A stretch of 64,000 nt of DNA from Azoarcus_F sp048158365 (GCA_048158365.1 JBLLNL010000013.1); one strand, 5' to 3'. Positions 50,966-59,989 are shown, numbered from the stretch's first letter. Notes: generated from the letters alone by a model not told the origin. A program made the numbers and translations.

Positions 50966-52033
50966 TCACTGGGCCTTGGCGCCCGACATGATCCACTGGA
51001 CGAGCGCCTGAGCTTCCTCATCCGTTAAGTGGCCTTGCGGAGGCATGGGAACGGCGCCCCACACCCCCTGACCGCCGCTCCTGACCTTGCCGATCAGATA
51101 TTGCCCGGCGTCTGCGCGGTCCCCGTATTTTGCCCGGATCTCGTTGTAACCCGGACCCACTATCCTGTTCTCTGAACCGTGGCAGGCCATGCAGCCCTTG
51201 CCGGTCGCCAGCGCCAACGCCTGGGCGTTCGACGACTGATCGGTTGCAGCTTCGCCTTGTGCAGCCAGCGCGCTGGTCTGCATGCCCCGCACCGGGCCGA
51301 CGACACGGTTCTGGTCGGCGAGATTGCCATGCGCGTCCCAGGCATAGTCGGGCAACGCGGACACGATCTCGACCGCCGTCTTGCAGTTCTCCATGCACGC
51401 TACGTTCTGCGTGTCGGGCACACCGCCGTTGCCGATACCCCCTTCTGCCGCCGAGGCACCCGGCCACATCCCGTGGTCGGTGGTCATGCCGTAGCGGTTG
51501 GGCAGACGCTGCTGAACCTCGCGGATGTTCTGCTCGTTGAGTTCGAAATCCGCCGGAATCACGTCGGCCAGGTTCAGCATGTAGGCGAGCAATGCGTAAA
51601 CCTCGTCGTCGTCGAGGGACTTCGGAGCCGTCCAGGGCATCGCACGACGGATGTAGTCGAACAAGGTCGAGATCGTCGGCACCTTCATCATCGTCGTGCG
51701 CTGCGGGAAGGACTGGTCGGTCAGCGCCCGCACACCGCCGGTTTCGATATCGTCTGCGCGCGTCCCGCCCACCAAGGGCGTGAACACCTCGTTCGATTCG
51801 CCGAACACGCCATGGCAGGACGCGCAATGCAGTTCCCACAAATCCATGCCGTCGTCGACGTTGCCCGAGCCCTTGGGCAGCCCGACCAGGTCCGGACGAA
51901 CGTCGATGTCCCACGCCGCCACTTCCGCCGGCGTCGCCGGTCGCCCGATGTTTTCGTAGCGGTCGAACCCGAAAACGGTCGTCGTGGTTCCCGCCACCAT
52001 CAGCACGATCAGTGTCTTACAGAACCTGGACAT
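50966..52033 (-). CDS. soxD: Sulfane dehydrogenase cytochrome subunit SoxD
   Basis: A 355-aa periplasmic dihaem cytochrome c with signal peptide (1-22) and haem motifs CASCH (70-74) and CMACH (281-285). The middle region with TDHGMWPGASAAEGGIGNGGVPDTQN is typical of SoxD. With SoxC it oxidises the SoxY-bound sulfane sulfur by six electrons. Its start overlaps the soxC end by 17 bp, indicating coupling. Confidence 0.95.
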   Translation of the reverse strand: MSRFCKTLIVLMVAGTTTTVFGFDRYENIGRPATPAEVAAWDIDVRPDLVGLPKGSGNVDDGMDLWELHCASCHGVFGESNEVFTPLVGGTRADDIETGGVRALTDQSFPQRTTMMKVPTISTLFDYIRRAMPWTAPKSLDDDEVYALLAYMLNLADVIPADFELNEQNIREVQQRLPNRYGMTTDHGMWPGASAAEGGIGNGGVPDTQNVACMENCKTAVEIVSALPDYAWDAHGNLADQNRVVGPVRGMQTSALAAQGEAATDQSSNAQALALATGKGCMACHGSENRIVGPGYNEIRAKYGDRADAGQYLIGKVRSGGQGVWGAVPMPPQGHLTDEEAQALVQWIMSGAKAQ

Positions 52034-53354
52034 TGCTCACCTCTCCCGATTCGGCCACCCGCCAGGACTGGATGGCATTGTTGTGATAGATCGAAGACGT
52101 GCCGCGCACCGCGCGAAGCTGACCGTACCCCGGCTGGACATGGCCGGTCTCGTCGACTGCCCGCGACTGCAGGATCGCCGGCTTGCCGTCCCAGGTCCAA
52201 TCGACATTGAAGCGGGTGACCGCCTTGGACAGCACCGGCGCCTCGAGACGGGTCGGCATCCAGTTGATACCGCCATCGACCGACACATCCACGCGCGTGA
52301 TCTTGCCGCGCCCGGACCAGGCGATGCCCGAGATGTTGTGAAAGCCCTTGTCGAGCAGGATCTGACCGCCGGACGGCGTGGTGATGACCGACTTCACCTC
52401 CTGCGTGGACGTGTATTGGCGATGCAGCCCGTCGGGCATCAGATCGATGTAATGGACCGCCTCGTCCTTGGTACCGTAGGGCATGTCACCCACTTCGATC
52501 CGGCGCAGCCACTTGACCCAGCTCACGCCCTGCACGCCCGGCACCACCAGCCGCAGCGGGTAGCCGTTCTCAGGCCTGAGCATCTCACCGTTCATGCCGT
52601 AGGCGACCAGCACCTCACCCGACTCGATCAGTTCCATCGGAATCGTGCGGGTCATCGATGAACCGTCTGCGCCTTCGGCCAGCACGAAACGCCCCTTGCC
52701 GTAGTCGGCGCCACACATGTCCAGGATGAGCTTGAGCGGCACACCCGTGAATTCGGAACAGGAGATCATGCCATGGGAGTACTGCACGGTCGGAACGGCC
52801 ACATTGCCCCACTCCATGCCGGTATTCGCGCCGCACTCGATGAAGTGGATGCGTGACACCGACGGCAGACGCATGATGTCGTCCATGGTGTACACCGCCT
52901 CGGTCTCGACCAGGCCATTGATCATCAGACGATGGCGCGCCGGATCGATGTCGTGCCAGCCCTGATGATGGCGCTCGAAATGCAGGCCCGACGGCGTGAT
53001 GATGCCGAACAGACCCTGCAGCGGCGTGAAGGACACCGAGGAGCCTCCGACGCGGGTCAGACCGGGACTTTCGCGGCGCACCAGGCCCCGCTCGAATCGC
53101 GACGGCATCCCGTACGGGTGGGTTGCGACCGGCAAGCCCAGCGACGTGCTCCATTCGGGCAGGTCCAGAATGGCCGGATCGCCAACCGGCTGGGCCCGCG
53201 AGACTGCCGGGACGGCCATCGCGGCACTGGCCGCGACGAAGGCTTTCCTGAGGAAATCCCGCCGACCCTTGGTGACTGCCGCGATGTCCTCGTCGGACAG
53301 AAAATTCTCTGGTGCGGGTCTGACCCGGCCGGGGTGGGCGTAATCGATTGCCAT
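52017..53354 (-). CDS. soxC: Sulfane dehydrogenase molybdenum subunit SoxC
   Basis: A 445-aa sulfite-oxidase-fold molybdoenzyme. A Tat signal (GRRDFLRKAF at about 29-38) precedes the molybdopterin domain (ECGANTGMEWGN with the Mo-ligand cysteine; SWVKWLRRIEVG) and a C-terminal dimerisation domain. A frame from 53411 exists, but GGAGAG lies 8 bp before ATG 53354, which is preferred. It follows the ArsR gene by 4 bp, so the regulator leads the operon arsR-soxCDYZAX. Confidence 0.95.
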   Translation of the reverse strand: MAIDYAHPGRVRPAPENFLSDEDIAAVTKGRRDFLRKAFVAASAAMAVPAVSRAQPVGDPAILDLPEWSTSLGLPVATHPYGMPSRFERGLVRRESPGLTRVGGSSVSFTPLQGLFGIITPSGLHFERHHQGWHDIDPARHRLMINGLVETEAVYTMDDIMRLPSVSRIHFIECGANTGMEWGNVAVPTVQYSHGMISCSEFTGVPLKLILDMCGADYGKGRFVLAEGADGSSMTRTIPMELIESGEVLVAYGMNGEMLRPENGYPLRLVVPGVQGVSWVKWLRRIEVGDMPYGTKDEAVHYIDLMPDGLHRQYTSTQEVKSVITTPSGGQILLDKGFHNISGIAWSGRGKITRVDVSVDGGINWMPTRLEAPVLSKAVTRFNVDWTWDGKPAILQSRAVDETGHVQPGYGQLRAVRGTSSIYHNNAIQSWRVAESGEVSNVQVL

Positions 53355-53358
53355 CCGT

Positions 53359-53754
53359 CTACTCTCCGTCTGATGCAATTGCGCTATTCGTGGGTTCAGT
53401 TTTTCTCTCATGCAGATCCAGCTCCAGCCTGAGCAGGGACTCCCGACGCGGCAGACTCAGATCGGAGCGTGACGCGATCGTGACGCACACGGTGCGGCAC
53501 AGATCCGAAAAATTCGGATCGATGATCCGATAGAAGACCTGGCTCCCCTCCCGCCGCCGCGCAACCACGTCGGCACGGTACAGCAGGTTCAGGTGACGCG
53601 ATGTGTTGGCCTGCGTCAGGCCGGTGCGCTCGACGACCTCATTGACCGACAGTTCCCCGTTGCACAGGCAGTGCAGAATGCGCAAGCGCGTCGGCTCGGA
53701 CAGCAGCCCGAAATAGTCGGCGACGCTTTCAAAAACCTTCGTCAGTTCGTCCAT
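53359..53754 (-). CDS. ArsR-family regulator heading the sox operon
   Basis: A 131-aa winged-helix repressor: HTH at about 37-60 (VNEVVERTGLTQANTSRHLNLL). Cysteines are at 29 and 31 (ILHCLCNGEL) and 86 and 90 (DLCRTVCV), in the alpha-2 and alpha-5 positions where SqrR/BigR-type persulfide sensors carry their paired cysteines. It is therefore probably a SoxR/SqrR-like sulfur-responsive repressor of sox and fccAB (inference). ATG 53754 has AGG about 8 bp upstream; the longer frame from 53814 covers the operator palindrome. Confidence 0.85.
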   Translation of the reverse strand: MDELTKVFESVADYFGLLSEPTRLRILHCLCNGELSVNEVVERTGLTQANTSRHLNLLYRADVVARRREGSQVFYRIIDPNFSDLCRTVCVTIASRSDLSLPRRESLLRLELDLHERKTEPTNSAIASDGE

Positions 53755-53795
53755 GAATTTGACCTGAATCAAATTACGATTTCCGACTGTATGAC

Positions 53796-53807
53796 TATAC
53801 GCGTATA
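53796..53807. promoter_or_regulatory. Candidate ArsR operator palindrome
   Basis: TATACGCGTATA is a perfect 12-bp palindrome flanked by TGAC and GTCA, in the ArsR-fccA divergent gap, 42 bp from the ArsR start. Confidence 0.55.
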
Positions 53808-53871
53808 TCGTCAACCCCTAATATTTGTGCAGCGCATCATCCCGGAAATGTTCGGTCGATGAGGTTCATCC

Positions 53872-53902
53872 TTGATTTTGTTGGTTTTCCGTGCGCTATA
53901 CT
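53872..53902 (+). promoter_or_regulatory. Candidate fccAB promoter
   Basis: TTGATT (53872-53877) and TATACT (53897-53902) have 19-bp spacing, giving a leader of about 93 nt to the fccA GTG. Confidence 0.45.
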
Positions 53903-54001
53903 GCATTCGCACCAGGGACTTTCAGCCGGTGGAACGAAGCGCCTTGCGCCGGCTTACAGCACGACGTCAGCCTTGAACAAGATCAATGGAGGAGGAATCC
54001 C

Positions 54002-54301
54002 GTGAAACCCAGACTCGCACTGGCCGCGCTGTTTGCTGCGGCTGTCGCCGGAACGACCCACGCGCAGGATCCCAATCTGGCCCGCAACCTTGCCGCGACC
54101 TGTGCAAACTGCCACGGCACCAATGGCCACGCGCTGCCCGACGCCAAAATGCTGGCGGGCGAACCGGCCGCCACCATCATCGAGACGCTGGCGGATTTCC
54201 GCTCGGGCGACAAACCGGCCACGATCATGCACCAGATCGTCAAGGGCTACACGGAAGAGCAGGTCGAACTGATCGCGAATTACTTCGCGGCGCAGAAGTG
54301 A
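54002..54301 (+). CDS. fccA: Cytochrome subunit of flavocytochrome c sulfide dehydrogenase (FccA/SoxE-like)
   Basis: A 99-aa periplasmic cytochrome: signal (1-21, THAQ), haem motif CANCH at 34-38. It begins at GTG 54002 directly after GGAGGAGGAAT. Short monohaem cytochromes of this form pair with FccB in sulfide oxidation; the classical Allochromatium FccA has two haems and is larger, so this is the one-haem type. The stop codon is 14 bp before fccB. Confidence 0.88.
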   Translation: MKPRLALAALFAAAVAGTTHAQDPNLARNLAATCANCHGTNGHALPDAKMLAGEPAATIIETLADFRSGDKPATIMHQIVKGYTEEQVELIANYFAAQK

Positions 54302-54315
54302 GGAGCAACGCAGAC

Positions 54316-55599
54316 ATGCTGAATAGACGCGACTTTCTCAAGAGATCCGGGCTCGCCACAGTCGCTGGCGCTTCGGTCATGGGCGGGCTCAGTGGCCTTG
54401 CAAACGCAGCCTCCGCAGCGAATGGTCACGTCGTCGTCGTCGGCGGCGGCTACGGGGGCGCCACCGCCGCCAAGTATCTGCGCATGTGGAGCAAAGGTGC
54501 GGTCAAGGTCACGTTGATCGAACGCCAAAGTACCTTCATCTCATGCCCGATCTCGAACCTGGTCATTGGTGGAATCAAGGACATCTCCTACATCACCACC
54601 AGCTACGACAACCTGCGCAGCAGGTGGGGCGTAGAGGTGATCCATGACGAGGTCGTCGGCATCGACGTCGACAAGCGCGAGGTCCGCCTCTCGCAGGGCG
54701 CGACCCTGACTTACGACCGCGCGGTGCTGTCACCCGGCATCGATTTCCTTGCGGAAGAAGTCGAAGGACTCGCCGGCAACGAAGCACTCATCCCGCACGC
54801 ATGGAAGGCCGGCGAGCAGACCGTCATCTTGCGCAAGCAGCTCGAGGACATGTCCGCTGGCGGTGTCTTCGCCATGCACATTCCGAAGGCGCCCTACCGC
54901 TGCCCGCCCGGGCCGTATGAGCGAGCCTGCCTGGTCGCGAACTACTTCAAGAACCACAAACCCGGCTCGAAGGTGCTGATCCTCGATTCGAATCCCGACA
55001 TCACGTCCAAGAAGGGCCTGTTCATGAAGGCCTTCGAGGGTCCCTACAAGGACATCATCGAGTACCGTCCGAACAGCACGCTGGTCTCGGTCGACGCGCA
55101 GACCCGCACGGCGGAACTCGACTTTTCCGAGGTTACGGCGGATGTGCTGAACGTGATTCCACCGATGCGTTCCGGACGACTGGTCGATCACCTCGGCGTG
55201 GACCTGGTCAACGGTCGCTGGGTCGATGTCGACTGGCTGACGCTGGAAGCCAAGGGTGCATCGAACATCCATGTGCTTGGGGACGCGACGCTGTCGGCGC
55301 CAACGATGCCAAAATCCGGTCACATGGCGAACCAGCACGCCAAGGTCGCGGCGGCCGCGATTCTGAACATGCTGGCAGGCGAACCGCCCAGCGCCACACC
55401 GGTGGTCATGAACACCTGCTACAGCTTCGTCGACGGCCGCAGTGCGATGCATGTCGCATCGGTCCACCAGTTCAACGCCGAGCAGCACACGTTTCTTCCG
55501 GCGGAGGGCGCCGGTGGCGTATCGATCGCGGCGAACCAGCTCGAGGGTGGCCACGCACTGGACTGGGCGCAGAACATCTGGGCCGACATGCTCGCCTGA
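54316..55599 (+). CDS. fccB: Flavoprotein subunit of flavocytochrome c sulfide dehydrogenase (FccB/SoxF)
   Basis: A 427-aa Tat-exported flavoprotein: LNRRDFLKRSG signal, FAD motif GGGYGG at 43-48, SCPISNLVIGG (the cysteine equivalent to the covalent flavin attachment site), and two cysteines in APYRCPPGPYERA and NTCYSFV (redox disulfide). It oxidises sulfide or polysulfide and passes electrons to the haem subunit. AGGAG lies 10 bp before ATG 54316. It ends in a bidirectional terminator. Confidence 0.95.
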   Translation: MLNRRDFLKRSGLATVAGASVMGGLSGLANAASAANGHVVVVGGGYGGATAAKYLRMWSKGAVKVTLIERQSTFISCPISNLVIGGIKDISYITTSYDNLRSRWGVEVIHDEVVGIDVDKREVRLSQGATLTYDRAVLSPGIDFLAEEVEGLAGNEALIPHAWKAGEQTVILRKQLEDMSAGGVFAMHIPKAPYRCPPGPYERACLVANYFKNHKPGSKVLILDSNPDITSKKGLFMKAFEGPYKDIIEYRPNSTLVSVDAQTRTAELDFSEVTADVLNVIPPMRSGRLVDHLGVDLVNGRWVDVDWLTLEAKGASNIHVLGDATLSAPTMPKSGHMANQHAKVAAAAILNMLAGEPPSATPVVMNTCYSFVDGRSAMHVASVHQFNAEQHTFLPAEGAGGVSIAANQLEGGHALDWAQNIWADMLA

Positions 55600-55653
55600 G
55601 CGACGCAGTCCGGATCGCGACGTCCTGCCTTGATCGGCCGGTGCATATTTTAG

Positions 55654-55676
55654 AAAAGGCGCCGTTGGCGCCTTTT
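55654..55676. terminator. Bidirectional terminator after fccB
   Basis: AAAAGGCGCC-GTT-GGCGCCTTTT has a 10-bp perfect stem with T-tails on both strands. It serves fccAB (plus) and the cytochrome c4 gene (minus). Confidence 0.8.
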
Positions 55677-55705
55677 GCGCTTCTCGGGATCGGAGCCGAG
55701 CCGGC

Positions 55706-56323
55706 TCAGTCCAGAGAACTCACATACAGCGACACCGCCTTGATCTCGAGCTCCGTCATGTTGGACGCGATCGAATGCATCACGTCGTTTTCACTCGTGC
55801 GTTCGCGCTGATTGAACGACTTGAGCTGATTCTCCACATAGCGGGCGCCCTGGCTCGCCAGTCGAGGCAACTGCGCACTGCCATGCGCCTGCTCGCCGTG
55901 ACAGGCAGCGCACGCCGCAACACCGGAGAATTCGTTGCCCCGGTGGAAGATGAACCGTCCAACCTCCAGAAGCTGAGGATCGCGAACCTTCTGACCCTTG
56001 GTCGGCTTGCCCTCGAAAAAGACTCCAAGTGCAAGCATGTCGGACTCTTCGAGATTCTTGACCATCTCGGACATGGTGCTGCTGGCACGTTTGCCCGACT
56101 TGAAATTGGCGAGCTGGCGGGCGATGTACTGATAATGCTGGCCGGCGAGCCTCGGATACAAGGGCGTGGAGCTTTCCCCGTCGGCACCATGACACATGAA
56201 GCAGGTGCCCATGTGTATCTCTTCCGCGCGCTGCAAGTCCACTTCGGGCGGATCCACTGCCACCGCCGCGTGGGTCAGTGCGGCAAGAATGCCACCCAGC
56301 AAACCCTGCTTGAAACCTTTCAT
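55706..56323 (-). CDS. Dihaem cytochrome c4
   Basis: A 205-aa periplasmic cytochrome with signal peptide (1-23) and two haem motifs CFMCH (about 42) and CAACH (about 137) in a duplicated class I fold, with methionine ligands in STMSEMV and DVMHSIA regions. c4 cytochromes carry electrons to cbb3-type oxidases. AGGAGACG precedes ATG 56323. Lying next to fccAB it may be the acceptor for sulfide electrons (inference). Confidence 0.9.
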   Translation of the reverse strand: MKGFKQGLLGGILAALTHAAVAVDPPEVDLQRAEEIHMGTCFMCHGADGESSTPLYPRLAGQHYQYIARQLANFKSGKRASSTMSEMVKNLEESDMLALGVFFEGKPTKGQKVRDPQLLEVGRFIFHRGNEFSGVAACAACHGEQAHGSAQLPRLASQGARYVENQLKSFNQRERTSENDVMHSIASNMTELEIKAVSLYVSSLD

Positions 56324-56415
56324 CTTTCGTCTCCTGCCACCATTGACCAATACTTGTGCCATCAGCCGCTCATCTCATCCATCAGATTATCAGAGTTGGG
56401 TGATACGCCAAACCG

Positions 56416-56910
56416 TCAGCGGGACGGTTCCGGTGACGGGCCGATTGGATCCGTGAGCGAGGATTCGACACCATCGCCCTCCCAGCCCAATTCGAACAGC
56501 CACGGTTCATCGCGCCGGGCAAGGGCGGCACGGACATACGGGACGACGTCATCGGGCAGGAGGTCCCGGTCGACCCAGACCAGGTCGTCACATTTGTTCG
56601 GCTCCCGTATGCAGGGGGTTCCGTACCAGTGGGTCGCACGCACGAAAAAATCGATCCGGTTCGTATCGGACAAGCGATGCACCACCCCCAGATGAACCAG
56701 AGCATCCGGCACGACTTCAACTCCGGTTTCCTCCGAAAGTTCGCGAACCGCCGCCATGCGAACCGATTCACCCGCTTCGACATGCCCGCCGGGCAGACTG
56801 TAGAGGCCGTCGAAGAAGCCGGTCCCCGCACGTCGCATCAGCAGGACGCGGCCGTCACGTTCGAGCACAACATGGACTCCGGTCGGAATGCCGACATGCG
56901 CAGGGGACAT
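56416..56910 (-). CDS. Nudix hydrolase
   Basis: A 164-aa protein with the complete Nudix box GX5EX7REUXEEXGU (GGHVEAGESVRMAAVRELSEETGV, residues 42-65) and an N-terminal VHVVLERDGRVLLMRRAGTG. The substrate is unknown; relatives hydrolyse NTPs or ADP-sugars, with a house-cleaning role. Its ATG directly follows the dut stop with no gap, suggesting an operon coaBC-dut-nudix. Confidence 0.9.
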   Translation of the reverse strand: MSPAHVGIPTGVHVVLERDGRVLLMRRAGTGFFDGLYSLPGGHVEAGESVRMAAVRELSEETGVEVVPDALVHLGVVHRLSDTNRIDFFVRATHWYGTPCIREPNKCDDLVWVDRDLLPDDVVPYVRAALARRDEPWLFELGWEGDGVESSLTDPIGPSPEPSR

Positions 56911-57360
56911 TCAATGCTGCCCCGTGCTGCCGAATCCGCCATCGCCTCGATCGCTCGCGTTGAAGTCGTCGACGAAGGTGAAGCCGACCTGCAATACCGG
57001 CACCACGACCAGTTGCGCGATCCGCTCCATCGGCTGAATGGTGAAGGCCTCCCTGCCACGATTCCATGCCGACACGAATATCTGCCCCTGGTAGTCCGAA
57101 TCGATCAGACCGACCAGATTGCCCAGAACGATGCCATGCTTGTGACCCAGTCCGGAGCGCGGCAGGATCATTGCGGCCAGACCGGGATCTGCGAGATGAA
57201 GCGCCAGCCCGCTCGGCACCAGCGTGGTCTCGCCCGGATGCAGGCACACGGGCGTATCCAGACAGGCTCTCAGATCGAGCCCGGCCGCACCGGCGGTGGC
57301 ATAGGCAGGCGGGTGAGCGCGCAGGCGCTCGTCGAGTATCTTTAGATCGATATGGTGCAT
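56911..57360 (-). CDS. dut: Deoxyuridine 5'-triphosphate nucleotidohydrolase
   Basis: A 149-aa trimeric dUTPase. The five motifs are visible: AGAAGLDLRA (motif 1), PRSGLGHKHG (2), GLIDSDYQGQ (3), ERIAQLVVVP (4) and the C-terminal RGDGGFGSTG (5). It starts at ATG 57360, 7 bp after coaBC, and abuts the nudix gene. Confidence 0.96.
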   Translation of the reverse strand: MHHIDLKILDERLRAHPPAYATAGAAGLDLRACLDTPVCLHPGETTLVPSGLALHLADPGLAAMILPRSGLGHKHGIVLGNLVGLIDSDYQGQIFVSAWNRGREAFTIQPMERIAQLVVVPVLQVGFTFVDDFNASDRGDGGFGSTGQH

Positions 57361-57367
57361 CGAGCCC

Positions 57368-58567
57368 TCAAACGTCGGATTGGGTGTTCATCAGCGATGC
57401 GATATGGTCAACGATTATCGCTGCAAGTTCGGTCTTGCTGGCACGCTCGAGCGGATGGCGGCCCGCCGCGTCGTACAGCACGACGCGGTTCTCGTCGCCA
57501 CCGAGGCCGTCCTGGACCAGATTGCCCACGACGAGGCGCAGCCTCTTGGCGACGCGCTTGCCCTCCGCATAGGTATCGAGATCGCGGCTCTCGGCCGCGA
57601 AGCCGACGCAGAAAGGTGCGTCCGGCAGGGCCGCCACCTCGGCGAGAATGTCCGGATTGGGCACCAGCGACAGTGTCATCGCTCCGGCCGACTTCTTGAT
57701 CTTGTGCGCAGACGGCGCATCGGGCCGATAATCGGCCACCGCCGCCACGCCGACGAAGGCATCAGCACCCTCGATCGCGCGCACGACCGCATCGCGCATG
57801 TCGAGCGCACTGAGCACGTCAACACGGGTAACGCCGTCCGGCGTGGCCAGCCCGGTGGGACCGCTGACCAGCACGACGTCGGCGCCGGCGACAGCACAGG
57901 CGCGCGCGAGCGCATAGCCCATCTTCCCCGAACTGGAATTGGTGATGCCGCGCACTGGATCGATCGCCTCGAACGTAGGGCCGGCGGTCAGCACGATTTT
58001 TCGTCCTCGCAGCGCGCCCGAACCAAAGAAGACCTCCAGCCGTGCGTAAAGCACCTCGGGTTCGAGCATGCGCCCGAGCCCGACTTCACCACAGGCCTGC
58101 TCCCCCGCATCCGGTCCGAATACGCTCACGCCATCGCTCAGCAGGCATTCCACATTGCGTCGAGTGGCAGGATGCTCCCACATCTGCCTGTTCATCGCGG
58201 GTGCGACGATCAGCGGACAATCGCGCGCAAGACAAAGCGTCGTCAGCAGATCGTCGGCGCGTCCCTGAGCGAGCCTGGCGATCACGTCGGCAGTCGCCGG
58301 TGCGACGAGGATCGCATCGGCTTCGCGGCTGAGGTCTATGTGAGCCATGTTGTTCGGCATGCGCGCATCCCACAGGTCGGTCCATACCGGATTGCCGGAC
58401 AGGGACTGAAAGGTCACAGCGGTCACGAAGCGACTCCCGGCCTCGGACAAGACCACATGCACATCGACGCCCGCCTTCACCAGCAAGCGCACCAGTTCGG
58501 CCGCCTTGTAGGCCGCCACGCCTCCGGTTACCGCAACCACAATCCTACGACCAGACATCGAGTTCAT
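57368..58567 (-). CDS. coaBC: Bifunctional phosphopantothenoylcysteine decarboxylase/synthetase
   Basis: A 399-aa CoA-biosynthesis enzyme. The N-terminal flavin CoaC half shows GGVAAYKAAEL, APAMNRQMW and the EQACGEVGLGRM cysteine segment (about residue 150). The C-terminal CoaB half shows ITNSSSGKMGYALARA and AVADYRP. Start ATG 58567 or 58558 (nine bases apart); neither has a strong RBS. It is divergent from radC across 46 bp, and heads coaBC-dut-nudix. Confidence 0.95.
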   Translation of the reverse strand: MNSMSGRRIVVAVTGGVAAYKAAELVRLLVKAGVDVHVVLSEAGSRFVTAVTFQSLSGNPVWTDLWDARMPNNMAHIDLSREADAILVAPATADVIARLAQGRADDLLTTLCLARDCPLIVAPAMNRQMWEHPATRRNVECLLSDGVSVFGPDAGEQACGEVGLGRMLEPEVLYARLEVFFGSGALRGRKIVLTAGPTFEAIDPVRGITNSSSGKMGYALARACAVAGADVVLVSGPTGLATPDGVTRVDVLSALDMRDAVVRAIEGADAFVGVAAVADYRPDAPSAHKIKKSAGAMTLSLVPNPDILAEVAALPDAPFCVGFAAESRDLDTYAEGKRVAKRLRLVVGNLVQDGLGGDENRVVLYDAAGRHPLERASKTELAAIIVDHIASLMNTQSDV

Positions 58568-58613
58568 GACATTCGCTTTATAATATGACATTCAAAAACA
58601 ACACGGACTTGCC

Positions 58614-59291
58614 ATGGCGATTACCGATTGGCCCGACAACGAGAGACCGCGGGAAAAACTGCTCGCCAAGGGCGCAGCCGCTTTGTCGGACGCAGAACTG
58701 CTGGCGCTATTCCTGCGGGTCGGCACCAAGGGCAAGACTGCGGTCGACCTGGCCCGCGAACTTCTCCTGCAGTTCGGGACACTGACACGCCTGTGCAACG
58801 CCTCCGCCACCGAGTTCGCCAGCATTCCGGGAATGGGCATGGCCAAGTATGCCCAACTGCAGGCAGTGATGGAACTGGCGCGCCGCGCGCTGTCGGAGCA
58901 GATGAGCGCCGGCGACGTGTTAGACGCACCGGAGGCAGTCAGAGAGTGGTTACGCTTGCGCATCGGCAGCCTGCCCCACGAGGTATTCCATATCCTGCTG
59001 CTGGACGCGCGCAACCGTCTGATCGAGTCGGTGGAGTTGTTTCGCGGCACCCTGAGCCAGACCAGCGTCTATCCTCGCGAAGTCGTTAAGCTCGCCCTCG
59101 CGCACAACGCCGCAGCGGTGATCCTGGCGCACAATCATCCGTCGGGCGCATGCGAACCGAGCAACGCCGATGAACTGCTGACCCGCAGCCTTAAAGCCGC
59201 CCTCGACCTGGTGGATATCCGGGTACTCGACCATTTCATCGTCACCGCGCATGGCCGGCCGACATCGTTTGCCGAACGAGGACTCCTCTAG
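58614..59291 (+). CDS. radC: RadC/MPN-domain protein
   Basis: A 225-aa JAB/MPN-fold protein: an HhH-like N-terminal segment (ASIPGMGMAKYAQLQA) and zinc motif HNHPSGACEPSNAD (about 178-191) with the family TSVYPREVVK. Its function is uncertain, not shown to repair DNA. TATAAT at 58579-58584 lies 30 bp upstream as a possible -10. It is followed by rpmB. Confidence 0.93.
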   Translation: MAITDWPDNERPREKLLAKGAAALSDAELLALFLRVGTKGKTAVDLARELLLQFGTLTRLCNASATEFASIPGMGMAKYAQLQAVMELARRALSEQMSAGDVLDAPEAVREWLRLRIGSLPHEVFHILLLDARNRLIESVELFRGTLSQTSVYPREVVKLALAHNAAAVILAHNHPSGACEPSNADELLTRSLKAALDLVDIRVLDHFIVTAHGRPTSFAERGLL

Positions 59292-59388
59292 CAGGCTGGC
59301 CCGCCACATTGAACTCGTTCTTGCAACGCCGACTTGTTCTAGGGTACCATCCGACGTTTTCCGAAAACCGAATTCCCTGGAGCATCGT

Positions 59389-59625
59389 ATGGCTCGCGTC
59401 TGCCAAGTGACCGGTAAAGCACCGATGGTGGGAAACAATGTTTCTCACGCAAATAACAAGACCAAGCGTCGTTTTCTGCCCAATCTGCAAAATCGCAAGT
59501 TCTGGAGCGAAGCCGAAAACCGCTGGATTCGCCTGCGCGTCTCGAACGCCGCGCTGCGCACGATCGACAAGAAAGGTTTCGACGTGGTCGTTGCCGAACT
59601 TCGCGCCCGTGGCGAGAAAATCTGA
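59389..59625 (+). CDS. rpmB: 50S ribosomal protein L28
   Basis: A 78-aa basic protein starting MARVCQVTGKAPMVGNNVSHANNKTKRRF, the L28 signature. CTGGAGC lies 8 bp before ATG 59389. It forms the rpmB-rpmG pair; a longer frame from 59251 is a shadow. Confidence 0.97.
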   Translation: MARVCQVTGKAPMVGNNVSHANNKTKRRFLPNLQNRKFWSEAENRWIRLRVSNAALRTIDKKGFDVVVAELRARGEKI

Positions 59626-59665
59626 GCGTCGCTGCACGCACCCGAAGTAAGGAACGGAGATTCAA

Positions 59666-59833
59666 ATGGCCAAAGGCGCCCGTGAAAAAATCAAGCTGGA
59701 GTCGACCGCAGGTACGGGTCACTTCTACACCGCCTCGAAGAACAAGCGGACCACTCCGCAAAAGCTCGAGTTCATGAAGTACGACCCGGTCGTACGCAAG
59801 CATGTGCTGTACAAGGAAATCAAGCTCAAGTAA
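59666..59833 (+). CDS. rpmG: 50S ribosomal protein L33
   Basis: A 55-aa ribosomal protein. It begins MAKGAREKIKLEST and ends HVLYKEIKLK. It lacks the zinc-binding cysteines, so it is the zinc-independent type. GGAACGGAG precedes ATG 59666, 40 bp after rpmB. Confidence 0.97.
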   Translation: MAKGAREKIKLESTAGTGHFYTASKNKRTTPQKLEFMKYDPVVRKHVLYKEIKLK

Positions 59834-59906
59834 GCAAAGCGTCATCGGCCCCACCGTTTGGGGGGCTTGCGCAGACGTCAGCGCAAATAATCGATTGGAA
59901 GAAAAA

Positions 59907-59935
59907 AAGAGGCCGCTGGATCACAGCGGCCTCTT
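59907..59935. terminator. Bidirectional terminator of rpmBG and the cold-shock gene
   Basis: AGAGGCCGCTG-N5-CAGCGGCCTCT has an 11-bp stem, with seven A residues on the 5' side giving a T-run for the minus-strand transcript. Confidence 0.85.
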
Positions 59936-59989
59936 CTATTGTGGCGGCAGGTCAGTGCGAACAGGCCCTGCGCCAACACATGTTACATG

